A DNA stretch of 54,927 nt from Lachnospiraceae bacterium (GTDB taxonomy: Bacteria > Bacillota > Clostridia > Lachnospirales > Lachnospiraceae). The stretch lies in assembly GCA_014803415.1 (NCBI GenBank), contig JAAVBZ010000004.1, forward strand, positions 110,510 through 165,436, given 5' to 3'. Below, piece by piece: positions 1 through 7,348 of the stretch. A model generated the notes under the pieces. That model did not search any database. It was not told the origin of the DNA and saw nothing but the letters and a program-made list of their open reading frames with translations. The number at the start of each line of letters is the position of its first letter. Position 1 is the first letter of the stretch. Both the position numbers and the translations under genes were made by a program.

Positions 1-425
1 ATCGTCATATTTTTCACAGCGCCGGTATCAAACTCTGCAGGACAGACCAGATTACCTACATTTTCAAGCACGATCAGCTCCGCATCCTCCATACCGAACT
101 CATACAATCCCTGTCTGGTCATATCCGCATCCAGGTGGCACATTCCTCCTGTATGGATCTGAATGGATTTTATGCCTGCTTCTATCATTTTCTCAGCATC
201 TACAGCGGAATCAATATCTGCCTCCATAACGCCCATATTGATCCGCCCCTTAAGCGCGCGGGCAAGGGCCAGCAATGTAGTCGTTTTTCCTGCTCCCGGA
301 GATGACATCAAATTCAGCAGAAAAACCTTTTTTTCCTTCAATTCGGTCCGTAATCTCTCAGCATCTTTATCGTTATTTTCAAAAATACTTCTTTTTACTT
401 CTATGACACGTACGTCTTTTGCCAT
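1..425 (-). CDS. hypB: Hydrogenase nickel incorporation GTPase HypB (C-terminus outside window)
   Basis: The first 141 residues are visible; the rest lies beyond the window start. The sequence shows a P-loop (SSPGAGKTTT, about residues 41-50), a switch region GVMEADIDSAVDAE, the metal-site motif HTGGMCHLDA with Cys96 and His97, and the family hallmark ENVGNLVCP near residue 125. HypB is a SIMIBI-class GTPase that delivers nickel to NiFe hydrogenase precursors in the cytoplasm. The ATG at 425 is preceded by GGAGTGGAGGATTAT, a good ribosome site. The gene is transcribed away from the GntR regulator at 689 and leads its transcript; no hypA lies directly upstream. No N-terminal His-rich nickel-storage stretch is present. 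The assignment is firm; whether the target hydrogenase is encoded next door cannot be seen. Confidence 0.93.
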   Translation of the reverse strand, partial: MAKDVRVIEVKRSIFENNDKDAERLRTELKEKKVFLLNLMSSPGAGKTTTLLALARALKGRINMGVMEADIDSAVDAEKMIEAGIKSIQIHTGGMCHLDADMTRQGLYEFGMEDAELIVLENVGNLVCPAEFDTGAVKNMT

Positions 426-579
426 ATAATCCTCCACTCCTGTTCATTCTGCAAATTTTGTGCGAATATGGTTCGCTATTCATACGCATAAATTGCCTAC
501 TATACATCTATATTCCGACAAATTTCGCCATTTGTAAATTGACAGAATAACCAAAAAGTATTTCTCATTTTATCTGGTC

Positions 580-592
580 CTGGTCTGACCAG
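580..592. promoter_or_regulatory. Probable FadR/GntR-type operator
   Basis: CTGGTC-T-GACCAG is a perfect palindrome with 6-bp arms. Its core TGGTCTGACCA matches the TNGTNNNACNA pattern known for FadR-subfamily GntR regulators. An additional half-site CTGGTC lies at 574-579. It sits just upstream of the -35 box of the regulator gene, so autoregulation is likely, and it could also affect the divergent hypB. Confidence 0.7.
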
Positions 593-598
593 TTTTTA

Positions 599-628
599 TT
601 GACGTTACCACGCGGTACATGATATATT
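599..628 (+). promoter_or_regulatory. Sigma-A-type promoter of the GntR regulator gene
   Basis: A -35 box TTGACG (599-604) is followed after 18 bp by a -10 box TATATT (623-628). It lies about 60 bp ahead of the TTG start at 689 and directly downstream of the palindrome at 580-592. Confidence 0.55.
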
Positions 629-688
629 TATGAGAGTTGAGCGATAGACATAACAGTTATCTATAAAGACCGGAAAGAGGGTATCTCA

Positions 689-1396
689 TTGAATTTCAGA
701 AAAATTGATGCGCCATCCATCAAAGAATTATTTTTAACTCAGATAGAAGAAATGATCCTGTCCGGAGAATTAAAGCCGGATGACCGCCTGCCCTCCGAAC
801 GGGAATTGGCGGATACTATGGGGATCAGCAAGACCATTGTCCATGAAGGTATCCGTGAACTGACCCGCATGGGCTTTCTGGAAGTGAAATCACGAAAAGG
901 CGTCTATGTTGCGGACTATGCCAGAACCGGCAATCTGGATACGCTGTTTGCCATCATACGCTATCGGGGCGGCATGCCTGATAAAAAGATGCTGATCGAT
1001 CTTCTGAATGTCCGCATCTATCTGGAATGTCCTGCCATTGAAGAGCTTGCGCTCCGGCATGCCCCTGATGATATCCGACAATTGGAGCTTTTGCAGGAAG
1101 ACATGAAAAAAGCCATTTGCTCCGATATTCAAACGTTTGCCTCCACCCTTTTTATGTACCGCAAGACACTGTCCGCGCTGAGCGGAAACTGTATCGTTCC
1201 GCTCATTATGAATGCTTTTTTTACTGCTTCTATTTCAGCATGGACAGATTACTGCGAATATATCGGACGGCAAAATACCTATGAAGTACTGGTGCAGACC
1301 ACGGAGCATATACGAAACGGAGACGCCAGGAGCGCCATCCGTTTATTTACAGAGTGCATTGAGAAATACAAAAAGCATCTTATAAGTCACGCATGA
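689..1396 (+). CDS. GntR family transcriptional regulator, FadR subfamily
   Basis: A 235-residue cytoplasmic DNA-binding regulator. The N-terminal winged helix (about residues 8-75) carries the GntR signature: ILSGELKPDDRLPSERELAD, then a recognition helix MGISKTIVHEGIRELTRMGF and wing KSRKGVYV. The remaining 150 residues form the all-helical FCD-type effector domain, which in this subfamily binds small organic acids, often at a metal site. The start is TTG at 689, with GGAAAGAGGG ahead of it. It is divergent from hypB across about 260 bp that contain a palindrome typical of its own subfamily. The ligand is not evident; the closeness to hypB may be incidental. The recognition helix has VHEGIREL where SVREALREL is typical. 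Confidence 0.9.
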   Translation: MNFRKIDAPSIKELFLTQIEEMILSGELKPDDRLPSERELADTMGISKTIVHEGIRELTRMGFLEVKSRKGVYVADYARTGNLDTLFAIIRYRGGMPDKKMLIDLLNVRIYLECPAIEELALRHAPDDIRQLELLQEDMKKAICSDIQTFASTLFMYRKTLSALSGNCIVPLIMNAFFTASISAWTDYCEYIGRQNTYEVLVQTTEHIRNGDARSAIRLFTECIEKYKKHLISHA

Positions 1397-1439
1397 TGGA
1401 ACCTGCATTCTCCATGCGGTAGTTTGTCTTTGCACATAT

Positions 1440-2231
1440 TTAAATTTCTTTATTATCTTTTCTATATTCTGAAGGTGTTTTTCCTAACACTTGCCGAAAC
1501 ATTTTCGTGAAATGACTTTGGGAACAAAATCCCAAAGTATATGCGATATTGGCGATCGACTGATCCGTTGAATTAAGAAGCTGACAGGCATACCTTAATT
1601 TCTGCTGCATAACATAGGCACTCGGTGTAATTCCCAATTCTTTTTGAAATACAGATTTAAAATAGGATACAGAAAGACTGGCTACTTCGGCCATCTGCGT
1701 CACCGTAATTCCTTTATGAAGATTGTTCAACACATAATTACAGGCCAGTCTAATCTCTGGTCTGACGGACGGACCGGAATGGATTTCTCTCATTCGGATA
1801 ACCAGCTCCCTAAGCTTTCCCAAATAAATATTCCATTGATCCACGCTTAGAATATTCGCCGTTTCGTCCATAGTTCTGACGATACTGTCACAACGGCTAT
1901 AAGCCTCCAGTTGGAGCATACCCCCTTCTACACAATACCTGCACGCAATGGCAGCAGATATTGCAATGGCATACCGAAGTGACTGATCTTCACTGGAAGC
2001 CGTCGGTCCTAAAGAAATTCCACTAATTTGTATCTCTTCTAACAGCTGATCAAATTTCTCAACATTTCCTGTTAGAAAACATGAAAAAATTTCTTTCTCC
2101 TTTTCATAAGGAAAATGTGACAGGCCGGATTCCAATTGATAATTCAGAGTATCCTCCGACGGTAGAAATGTAATCCCTGTCCCATCATGCAATTTATCAA
2201 TTTTATTCAACCTATGCCGATCAGGTAACAT
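1440..2231 (-). CDS. AraC family transcriptional regulator
   Basis: About 264 residues. The last 100 form the double helix-turn-helix of AraC proteins: VTQMAEVASLSVSYFKSVFQ, then SIANIAYTLGFCSQSHFTKM and the closing TPSEYRK. The first 150 residues are a helical sensor region resembling that of the AraC protein at 16686 (a poorly named domain frequent beside GPH-symporter loci). The ATG at 2231 is chosen because AAGGTG lies 9 nt upstream; ATG 2237 and TTG 2270 are in frame but poorer. It is divergent from the beta-helix/GPH operon at 2424 and is its likely activator; repeats at 2312-2339 are its likely site. The inducer is unknown. Confidence 0.88.
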   Translation of the reverse strand: MLPDRHRLNKIDKLHDGTGITFLPSEDTLNYQLESGLSHFPYEKEKEIFSCFLTGNVEKFDQLLEEIQISGISLGPTASSEDQSLRYAIAISAAIACRYCVEGGMLQLEAYSRCDSIVRTMDETANILSVDQWNIYLGKLRELVIRMREIHSGPSVRPEIRLACNYVLNNLHKGITVTQMAEVASLSVSYFKSVFQKELGITPSAYVMQQKLRYACQLLNSTDQSIANIAYTLGFCSQSHFTKMFRQVLGKTPSEYRKDNKEI

Positions 2232-2311
2232 AACCATCTCACCTTTTTCCTTTCTTCCCTCTCCTGCCAATTAATATATAACTCTTGCATGAAAAATTCA
2301 ACCATAAAAGT

Positions 2312-2339
2312 ATGATTACGATAATCATCAGATAATCAT
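2312..2339. promoter_or_regulatory. Operator-like repeats upstream of the beta-helix operon
   Basis: ATGATTA (2312-2318), TAATCAT (2322-2328) and TAATCAT (2333-2339) are three copies of one 7-bp half-site. The first two form a palindrome with 3-bp spacing. The last two are direct repeats 11 bp apart, one helical turn; the longer unit GATAATCAT is also exact at 2320 and 2331. A possible -10 box TATATT is at 2390-2395 with no clear -35, as expected for an activated promoter. Confidence 0.55.
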
Positions 2340-2423
2340 GATAGAATCAGTTACCGCTAAGCAATAAACTAAAAGCACCTGCCAACGGGTATATTCAAAC
2401 ATCTTTACAAAAGGAGGGACTCA

Positions 2424-4013
2424 ATGAAAACATACAACAATCAAATACCTGTCGGATTTCATCTGGACAATCTTGCAGCTTATCTGGATGGAGAAGTCGA
2501 GTTAAAAGCCTTTTCCCAGGAAGAACAATTATTTCTACAAGCTGTGGAAAATGGTATCTGCGAGCTTAGGGCAGAATCCTATACCCTCTCTCGCACTTTG
2601 CATATCTCCAGTAAATTAACTCTTCATGGAAATGGTGCAGTAATCACAGGAAGTCTGCCGCCCGCTTCCGGTCCTTATATTGGTGCGGCCCAAAGCTCCG
2701 GAATTTATATCACAGCTTCAAATGTTTCAATTAGTGACCTTACTTTGCAGGAATTTACCTGTGCGGTAGATTTGGATCCAGCTGGACAGACAGCAGAAAA
2801 CATTTTTTTGGAAAACATTACAGTTCTGCTTAAAAAAGTTGCTTTCCAATTTGGTTCTTCCTATTCGGAAGGGATATTGCGAAATGTCTGTTTTCGCGGC
2901 TGCAATGTAATTTGCCAACCCTCAAATTGGGAAACCAATGAACTGTCAGCCACACTTCCCTTTACAGGCGGAGCTGCATTTGCAAGATCAGAATGCGATG
3001 CTGTCAATAACTGTCTGCTTGAAGATATCTGGTTTGAAAACAACAAAATCAGCGGACAAGTGCGAATCGGTTTCAACCTGGTGGGCAGTGCAACAACTAT
3101 GGAAATGATCGCCTCACATAAGGGACATTTTTCAAAGATGACCATGCGTGGACTTCACTTTATCAATAATACTGTAGAGCAATGCTGGGATGTCCCACTC
3201 AGTATTGTTGCCGCCTGCCACAACACGACTGATGGTCTGGCAGAAAACATAGAAATTATCGGTAATCGCTTTGGACACGGAATTGCGGGAATGTACCTTT
3301 TTGCAGCGGAACCGCTTAACGGAAAGTCTGAAAATGCAATATTACGAAATGTCTCCATACATGACAATCAAATCACTCGGGTAATTCCAGATGTTGGGGA
3401 ACCCTCCCGCAGTCTTTTTATCGGTGCTGCAAGGCAGGATTACTATGAGGGACTTACCATAAAAAATGCACTTCTTGAAAAAATTGATATCAGTGGAAAT
3501 ACTATGGACGGTGCCGGTCCCAGTATTGTCAGTGTATACGCAATGTTGGATGGTAAAACTCTCTGCAGCCACAATGTCACCCGCGATATCAGAATACACA
3601 ACAATATAATTCAAAATGCGGATTATGCATTTATGTTTCGGGCCGTAGAACTGGAAGGCCGCAGATATGACTGGAATTTCGGTTATCCCAGGCATGACAT
3701 GGAATGGCTTCCTCCCATAGAGGATGATAACATACCGCTGGTCACAGTATCTGATAACAGAATCGAAGGACTGTGCTGCGAAAACAATGAAATTGATGGC
3801 TACCGCTATCGTGTACTCGCTGCCGGAGCCGACTGCAGGGGACACGGATTCGCCACAGGCAATCGAATATATGATGGTATTATATTTCGTAATAACACCT
3901 TTCGGACAGGCGAAGGACATTTGCGTGTAGCAGGTTTTATTGGAGAAGATTACTGCGTTGATAATGGAAAAAATTTGGTTGCCTCCTGCTTTATGGACAG
4001 GCAGCTGCAATAG
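2424..4013 (+). CDS. Right-handed parallel beta-helix protein, putative intracellular glycan-active enzyme
   Basis: A 529-residue protein with no signal peptide. From about residue 65 it has the repeating hydrophobic/Asn pattern of parallel beta-helices, with rungs such as TLHGNGAVITG, VSISDLTLQEF, ISGNTMDG, IHNNIIQNADYAF and IIFRNNTFRTG. This fold is shared by pectate lyases, GH28 polygalacturonases and several other polysaccharide enzymes; I see no diagnostic catalytic motif of any one family. A strong AAAGGAGGGA site precedes the ATG. The 17-bp gap to the GPH symporter at 4031 makes a two-gene operon, so the substrate is probably a sugar acid or oligosaccharide imported by that symporter. 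The cytoplasmic location argues against a classical secreted pectinase. Exact reaction unknown. Confidence 0.7.
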   Translation: MKTYNNQIPVGFHLDNLAAYLDGEVELKAFSQEEQLFLQAVENGICELRAESYTLSRTLHISSKLTLHGNGAVITGSLPPASGPYIGAAQSSGIYITASNVSISDLTLQEFTCAVDLDPAGQTAENIFLENITVLLKKVAFQFGSSYSEGILRNVCFRGCNVICQPSNWETNELSATLPFTGGAAFARSECDAVNNCLLEDIWFENNKISGQVRIGFNLVGSATTMEMIASHKGHFSKMTMRGLHFINNTVEQCWDVPLSIVAACHNTTDGLAENIEIIGNRFGHGIAGMYLFAAEPLNGKSENAILRNVSIHDNQITRVIPDVGEPSRSLFIGAARQDYYEGLTIKNALLEKIDISGNTMDGAGPSIVSVYAMLDGKTLCSHNVTRDIRIHNNIIQNADYAFMFRAVELEGRRYDWNFGYPRHDMEWLPPIEDDNIPLVTVSDNRIEGLCCENNEIDGYRYRVLAAGADCRGHGFATGNRIYDGIIFRNNTFRTGEGHLRVAGFIGEDYCVDNGKNLVASCFMDRQLQ

Positions 4014-4030
4014 AAAGAAAGAGGATTACT

Positions 4031-5443
4031 ATGGATAAATTAAAAATTTCATCAAAAATAGGATACGGTGCCGCTGACCTGGGCGGATGCCTTGTAAATA
4101 TGATTATCACATCTTATTATATGTATTATTGTACCAACGTCATCAATATACCGTTGGTAATCGTTGGCATGATTATCTTTGTCAGCAAAATCTGGGACGG
4201 GATAAATGACATCATTGTCGGTGGAATGGTAGACCGCACTTTTACTGAAAAAGGGCAGGCCCGTCCATGGATAGCAAAATTTACAATTCCTTTCGCTGTT
4301 ATCAGCTGTTTTATGTTTGCCATCCCCGCCGGGGCAACCGTCACAGTAAAGGTTATTTGGGCAGTAATTGCATATTCCATATTTACCTGGTGCTATACCG
4401 CTATCAATTTGCCATACAGCTCCCTGATGACCCTGATGACAAATGATAGTGTGGAACGCACCACACTAAATACGGTCCGCATGGTCTGTGCATTGATTGG
4501 CAATATTATCGTTATGGCGTGCTTCCTTCCTCTTGTCGAAATCCTTACGAAAAAAACCGGAAGCAAGCCCGTCTCCTATTTAATCACAGTTATTATTTAT
4601 GCATTTGTTGCTGCCTGTCTGTGGTTCATAACCTATTTTGTATGTCATGAGAAAAAAGTTTATACTCCCGAAGAAATTGCAGAGAAAAAAGCACAAATAA
4701 AATCTGATAACAAAAATTACAGTGTTCTGCAGCATGCCAGATATCTATTTACTCAAAATCTTCCCTGGCTCTGTTCACTGGGCATTTCGCTCTGCTTTTT
4801 TACCAGACAGGCAGTTGACTCGAACTCAGTAGTTTATTACTTTGTTTACGTTCTCCGGCTTCCTGAAGCATCCAGTTCCATGTACTCGACTGCATCCTAT
4901 ATCTGCATGATTGTGTTTCTGCCAATTTCTGCAATTATCCTCGCGAAAATTGGCAATAAAAGAATGATGGCCATATCCAATATTGCTGTTGTAATCTGTC
5001 TTGTTTTGGGATTTCTTTTCTCAAATAATCTAACTATGTCATACATTTTCCACAGCTTGAGTTTTGGTCTGGTCGTAGTCTGTACAATCTCTATTTTAAA
5101 TATGCTTGCTGATTCCATTGATTATGGTGAGGTAAATTACGGTCTTCGTCTGGACGGACTTGGAATGACTGCCTACAGCTTTGCCTCCAAGGTAGGTCCA
5201 GCTATCGGTTCCCTGCTTTGTACTCTGATTTTTGCAGTATCCCAGCTGGATACTTCAATTGAAGCAGGCGGCATCCAAAAGGCAAGTGCTCTAATCGGCA
5301 TAAATATTACCCTCTGGATCATCCCCGCTATTCTGCATTCCATTGTAGCCATTCTCTCTATAATCTATCCGCTTACAGAGAAAAAACGAAATGAAATCAT
5401 GAATACACTCATTGAAAAGAGAAAGACAGATAATGCTGAATAA
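4031..5443 (+). CDS. GPH family (glycoside-pentoside-hexuronide:cation) symporter
   Basis: A 470-residue polytopic membrane protein with about 12 hydrophobic segments. It starts KISSKIGYGAADLGGCLVNM and has the GPH loop signature DGINDIIVGGMVDRT followed by GQARPW near residue 75, the equivalent of MelB/XylP loop 2-3. Members import glycosides, pentosides or hexuronides with H+ or Na+. A GGATTACT site precedes the ATG. It forms an operon with the beta-helix protein and is followed by a strong terminator. The partner enzyme suggests an oligouronide or similar substrate, but transporter sequence alone does not settle this. Confidence 0.9.
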   Translation: MDKLKISSKIGYGAADLGGCLVNMIITSYYMYYCTNVINIPLVIVGMIIFVSKIWDGINDIIVGGMVDRTFTEKGQARPWIAKFTIPFAVISCFMFAIPAGATVTVKVIWAVIAYSIFTWCYTAINLPYSSLMTLMTNDSVERTTLNTVRMVCALIGNIIVMACFLPLVEILTKKTGSKPVSYLITVIIYAFVAACLWFITYFVCHEKKVYTPEEIAEKKAQIKSDNKNYSVLQHARYLFTQNLPWLCSLGISLCFFTRQAVDSNSVVYYFVYVLRLPEASSSMYSTASYICMIVFLPISAIILAKIGNKRMMAISNIAVVICLVLGFLFSNNLTMSYIFHSLSFGLVVVCTISILNMLADSIDYGEVNYGLRLDGLGMTAYSFASKVGPAIGSLLCTLIFAVSQLDTSIEAGGIQKASALIGINITLWIIPAILHSIVAILSIIYPLTEKKRNEIMNTLIEKRKTDNAE

Positions 5444-5468
5444 AAATAAATGCTGAAAACAGTAGCTG

Positions 5469-5515
5469 AAAAAATCCTTGCGTTGTACTATTTAAATTCC
5501 TCGCAAGGATTTTTT
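5469..5515 (+). terminator. Rho-independent terminator of the beta-helix/GPH operon
   Basis: A perfect 14-bp stem, AAAAAATCCTTGCG (5469-5482) with CGCAAGGATTTTTT (5502-5515), closes a 19-nt loop about 25 bp after the symporter stop. The A-tract and T-tract make it usable in both directions. Confidence 0.88.
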
Positions 5516-5556
5516 CCGGCAGCATCTTTGCCGGTATCTGTAGCGTTGTATCATAA

Positions 5557-5733
5557 CTTTTCCGCCCCATCCCTGATACAGATTTGAGAAAATACCAAAA
5601 GCACTTTGACAGGCTGAAGCTGGTTATGGACTATATGAACAGTCATTATAATCGGCCCCTGTCTCTTGATGAAATATCTGGCGTGGCATGCTTTCAGAAG
5701 GAAATCGGAAACAATCATTGCCTTATGCCGTAA
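5557..5733 (+). pseudogene. AraC family regulator remnant
   Basis: An open stretch with no start codon context or ribosome site. It reads RKYQKHFDRLKLVMDYMNSH, then NRPLSLDEISGVACFQK, which is the linker and first helix-turn-helix of an AraC DNA-binding domain (compare the same region in the AraC genes at 1440 and 16686). Homology stops abruptly after FQK (about 5700), before the second half of the recognition helix. The frame then closes at 5731, inside the 3' end of the minus-strand gene at 5723. It is a decayed fragment left by a rearrangement, not a working gene. Confidence 0.72.
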
Positions 5734-6340
5734 CCTCGCTTCCTCCGAATACCTTATCCAGGTAGCGGAATCCGCAGTAGCCGTTTTCATCCAGCAAAGT
5801 ATCCGCCTCATAGCCGGCAGGTATGGTAACAGTGTAATCTACGTTATTATAACGATAATTTGTAACGAGAGTTACATCCGGTCTCTGTAAAAGAGCATCC
5901 ATGACCGCTTTATTATAGCAGATCCAGATTTTTGTTTCGGCGGTAACAGTTCCGTTTTCAGGAGCATTGGCAATATCTCTAATAATGTCTTCAATAAAGA
6001 TATTCAGTGCACTTCCGGGTTCCGTAATCGTTCCATTGGTTATACCGCAGGAGCATCGAATCAGAATGACAGCATCTTGTGTTTCCGACGCCTCCTGTAT
6101 CGTCATATATTGAAAGTTATGGCTGTGAATGGGAATGGTTTCGGGAACCGGAGCGGTTTCCGACTTACTGACGGGAACTTCGCTCTTGTTGTCTGAAGGC
6201 AGCGGTGTTTGAGGTGAATATTCTCTGGTGTTATTATCGGATCCAGCATTTACAATGTTGATACCATTTTGATTTTCAAAAGCTGGCAAAGCCAGAAAAA
6301 CGGCTGCAATTAATGCTGCAGTTTTTATGTTTCTTTTCAT
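5723..6340 (-). CDS. Small secreted protein of unknown function
   Basis: A 205-residue protein with an N-terminal signal sequence: MKRNIKTAALIAAVFLALPA, then a probable cleavage region. There is no lipobox cysteine. Residues about 30-70 are a Ser/Pro/Thr/Glu-rich linker. A compact domain follows with HSHNFQYMTIQEA, the CSCG pair and a final YCGFRYLDKVFGG. I do not recognise the family. AAAAGGAGAAATCAT precedes the ATG. Its promoter region is shared with the divergent LytTR/histidine kinase operon, and the direct repeats at 6424-6453 lie 84-113 bp upstream. It is therefore a candidate target of that system. The 3' end overlaps the broken AraC remnant on the other strand. Confidence 0.72.
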   Translation of the reverse strand: MKRNIKTAALIAAVFLALPAFENQNGINIVNAGSDNNTREYSPQTPLPSDNKSEVPVSKSETAPVPETIPIHSHNFQYMTIQEASETQDAVILIRCSCGITNGTITEPGSALNIFIEDIIRDIANAPENGTVTAETKIWICYNKAVMDALLQRPDVTLVTNYRYNNVDYTVTIPAGYEADTLLDENGYCGFRYLDKVFGGSEVTA

Positions 6341-6423
6341 ATGATTTCTCCTTTTCTACTCTGATACTATAAATCACTTACATCTAAAATATATGTATTT
6401 TTTGCTTTTTTCCATAGCCGTGG

Positions 6424-6453
6424 CACGAATTGTAAAAATCCGTCACGAATTGT
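6424..6453. promoter_or_regulatory. LytTR-like direct repeats
   Basis: CACGAATTGT occurs exactly at 6424-6433 and 6444-6453. Read on the minus strand these are ACAATTCGTG repeats with a 20-bp period. Each 9-mer ACAATTCGT agrees at 8 of 9 positions with the known LytTR half-site pattern (T/A)(A/C)(C/A)GTTN(A/G)(T/G). A hairpin-forming CCGTCATT/AATGACGG pair follows at 6456-6477. The site lies between the secreted-protein gene and the LytTR regulator gene. Confidence 0.6.
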
Positions 6454-6491
6454 GCCCGTCATTTTTGTCAATGACGGTTGTGATTCTCGCT

Positions 6492-6520
6492 TTTTGCATG
6501 ATCTTATGCTATGATATAAT
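6492..6520 (+). promoter_or_regulatory. Promoter of the LytTR/histidine kinase operon
   Basis: A perfect -10 box TATAAT (6515-6520) is preceded by TGA, giving an extended -10 (TGN). A weak -35 TTTTGC (6492-6497) is 17 bp upstream. It lies 108 bp before the regulator start. Confidence 0.6.
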
Positions 6521-6628
6521 GAACGTTAGCGATCAAAGCATGCTTGCATGTTTGACGAGCGGCGAATGGCGATCATGAATCACAGATTCATGACATAACG
6601 TGGATGATTGAGTAAAGGAGACTTTTCC

Positions 6629-7348
6629 ATGCGGATTGCCATAGTAGATGATATTGCTTCGGAGCGGGAAACTTTAAAAAACAGACTGAACATCCGGCTT
6701 GCCCGTCTTTCCCTTGACGCCACAATCTCTGATTTTGATTCCGGAACGGATTTTCTTTCCGTTGCCGAAAAAGAACGGTTTGACCTGGTCTTCCTTGATA
6801 TTTATATGAAAAATGAGAATGGGGTGGATACAGCGAGAGCATTGCGCTTCTTTGATACAGACTGCCTGCTGGTCTTTATCACTGCCTCCACAGACCATGC
6901 CCTTGACGGTTTCCGCGTCCGTGCATTCCATTATCTGGTAAAGCCCTGCACAGATGCAGATCTGGCAGTCCTGTTTGATGAGATCGTAAAGCACTTTCCC
7001 TCTAAAGACAGGTATATTGATGTGAATGTCACAGGCGGCACTGTCCGTCTGCGTTTTCAGGAGATCCTGTATGCCGAGCATTACCAGCACCAGATATACA
7101 TTTATCGGACTGACGGACGGAAAGTTGTCACTCGCCAGACCTTCCGTGAATTTGCCGCCAATCTTACGGACGGGCGTTTCTTCCTGTGCAGCCGGGGCCT
7201 CATCATCAACCTGGAACATACCGGGGATTTTGACGGCACAGATTTTGTGCTTAAGAATGGAAAAAGACTTCCTGTCAGCCGTGATCTTTCCAAAGCTGCC
7301 AGACTGGCTTTCGGCGACTTTCTCTTTGAGAGGAGGATTCAGCCATGA
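6629..7348 (+). CDS. LytTR family response regulator
   Basis: A 239-residue cytoplasmic regulator. The receiver domain starts MRIAIVDDIASERE. Its phosphoacceptor is Asp57 in VFLDIYM, with the conserved Thr in FITAST and Lys in YLVKPC. From about residue 135 a LytTR DNA-binding domain follows (EILYAEHYQHQIYIYRTDG, then FFLCSRGLIINLEHTGDFDG, then LPVSRD). The ATG at 6629 is chosen because AAAGGAG lies 8 nt upstream; an in-frame TTG at 6608 has no such site. The gene overlaps the histidine kinase by 4 bp, a translationally coupled AgrA/AgrC-like pair. No autoinducer peptide gene is visible. The nearest candidate target is the secreted protein gene at 5723. Confidence 0.94.
   Translation: MRIAIVDDIASERETLKNRLNIRLARLSLDATISDFDSGTDFLSVAEKERFDLVFLDIYMKNENGVDTARALRFFDTDCLLVFITASTDHALDGFRVRAFHYLVKPCTDADLAVLFDEIVKHFPSKDRYIDVNVTGGTVRLRFQEILYAEHYQHQIYIYRTDGRKVVTRQTFREFAANLTDGRFFLCSRGLIINLEHTGDFDGTDFVLKNGKRLPVSRDLSKAARLAFGDFLFERRIQP

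Noticed and set aside
3342-4010. 222-codon frame opposite the beta-helix gene
   Set aside because: It arises from the repetitive codon pattern of the beta-helix on the other strand.
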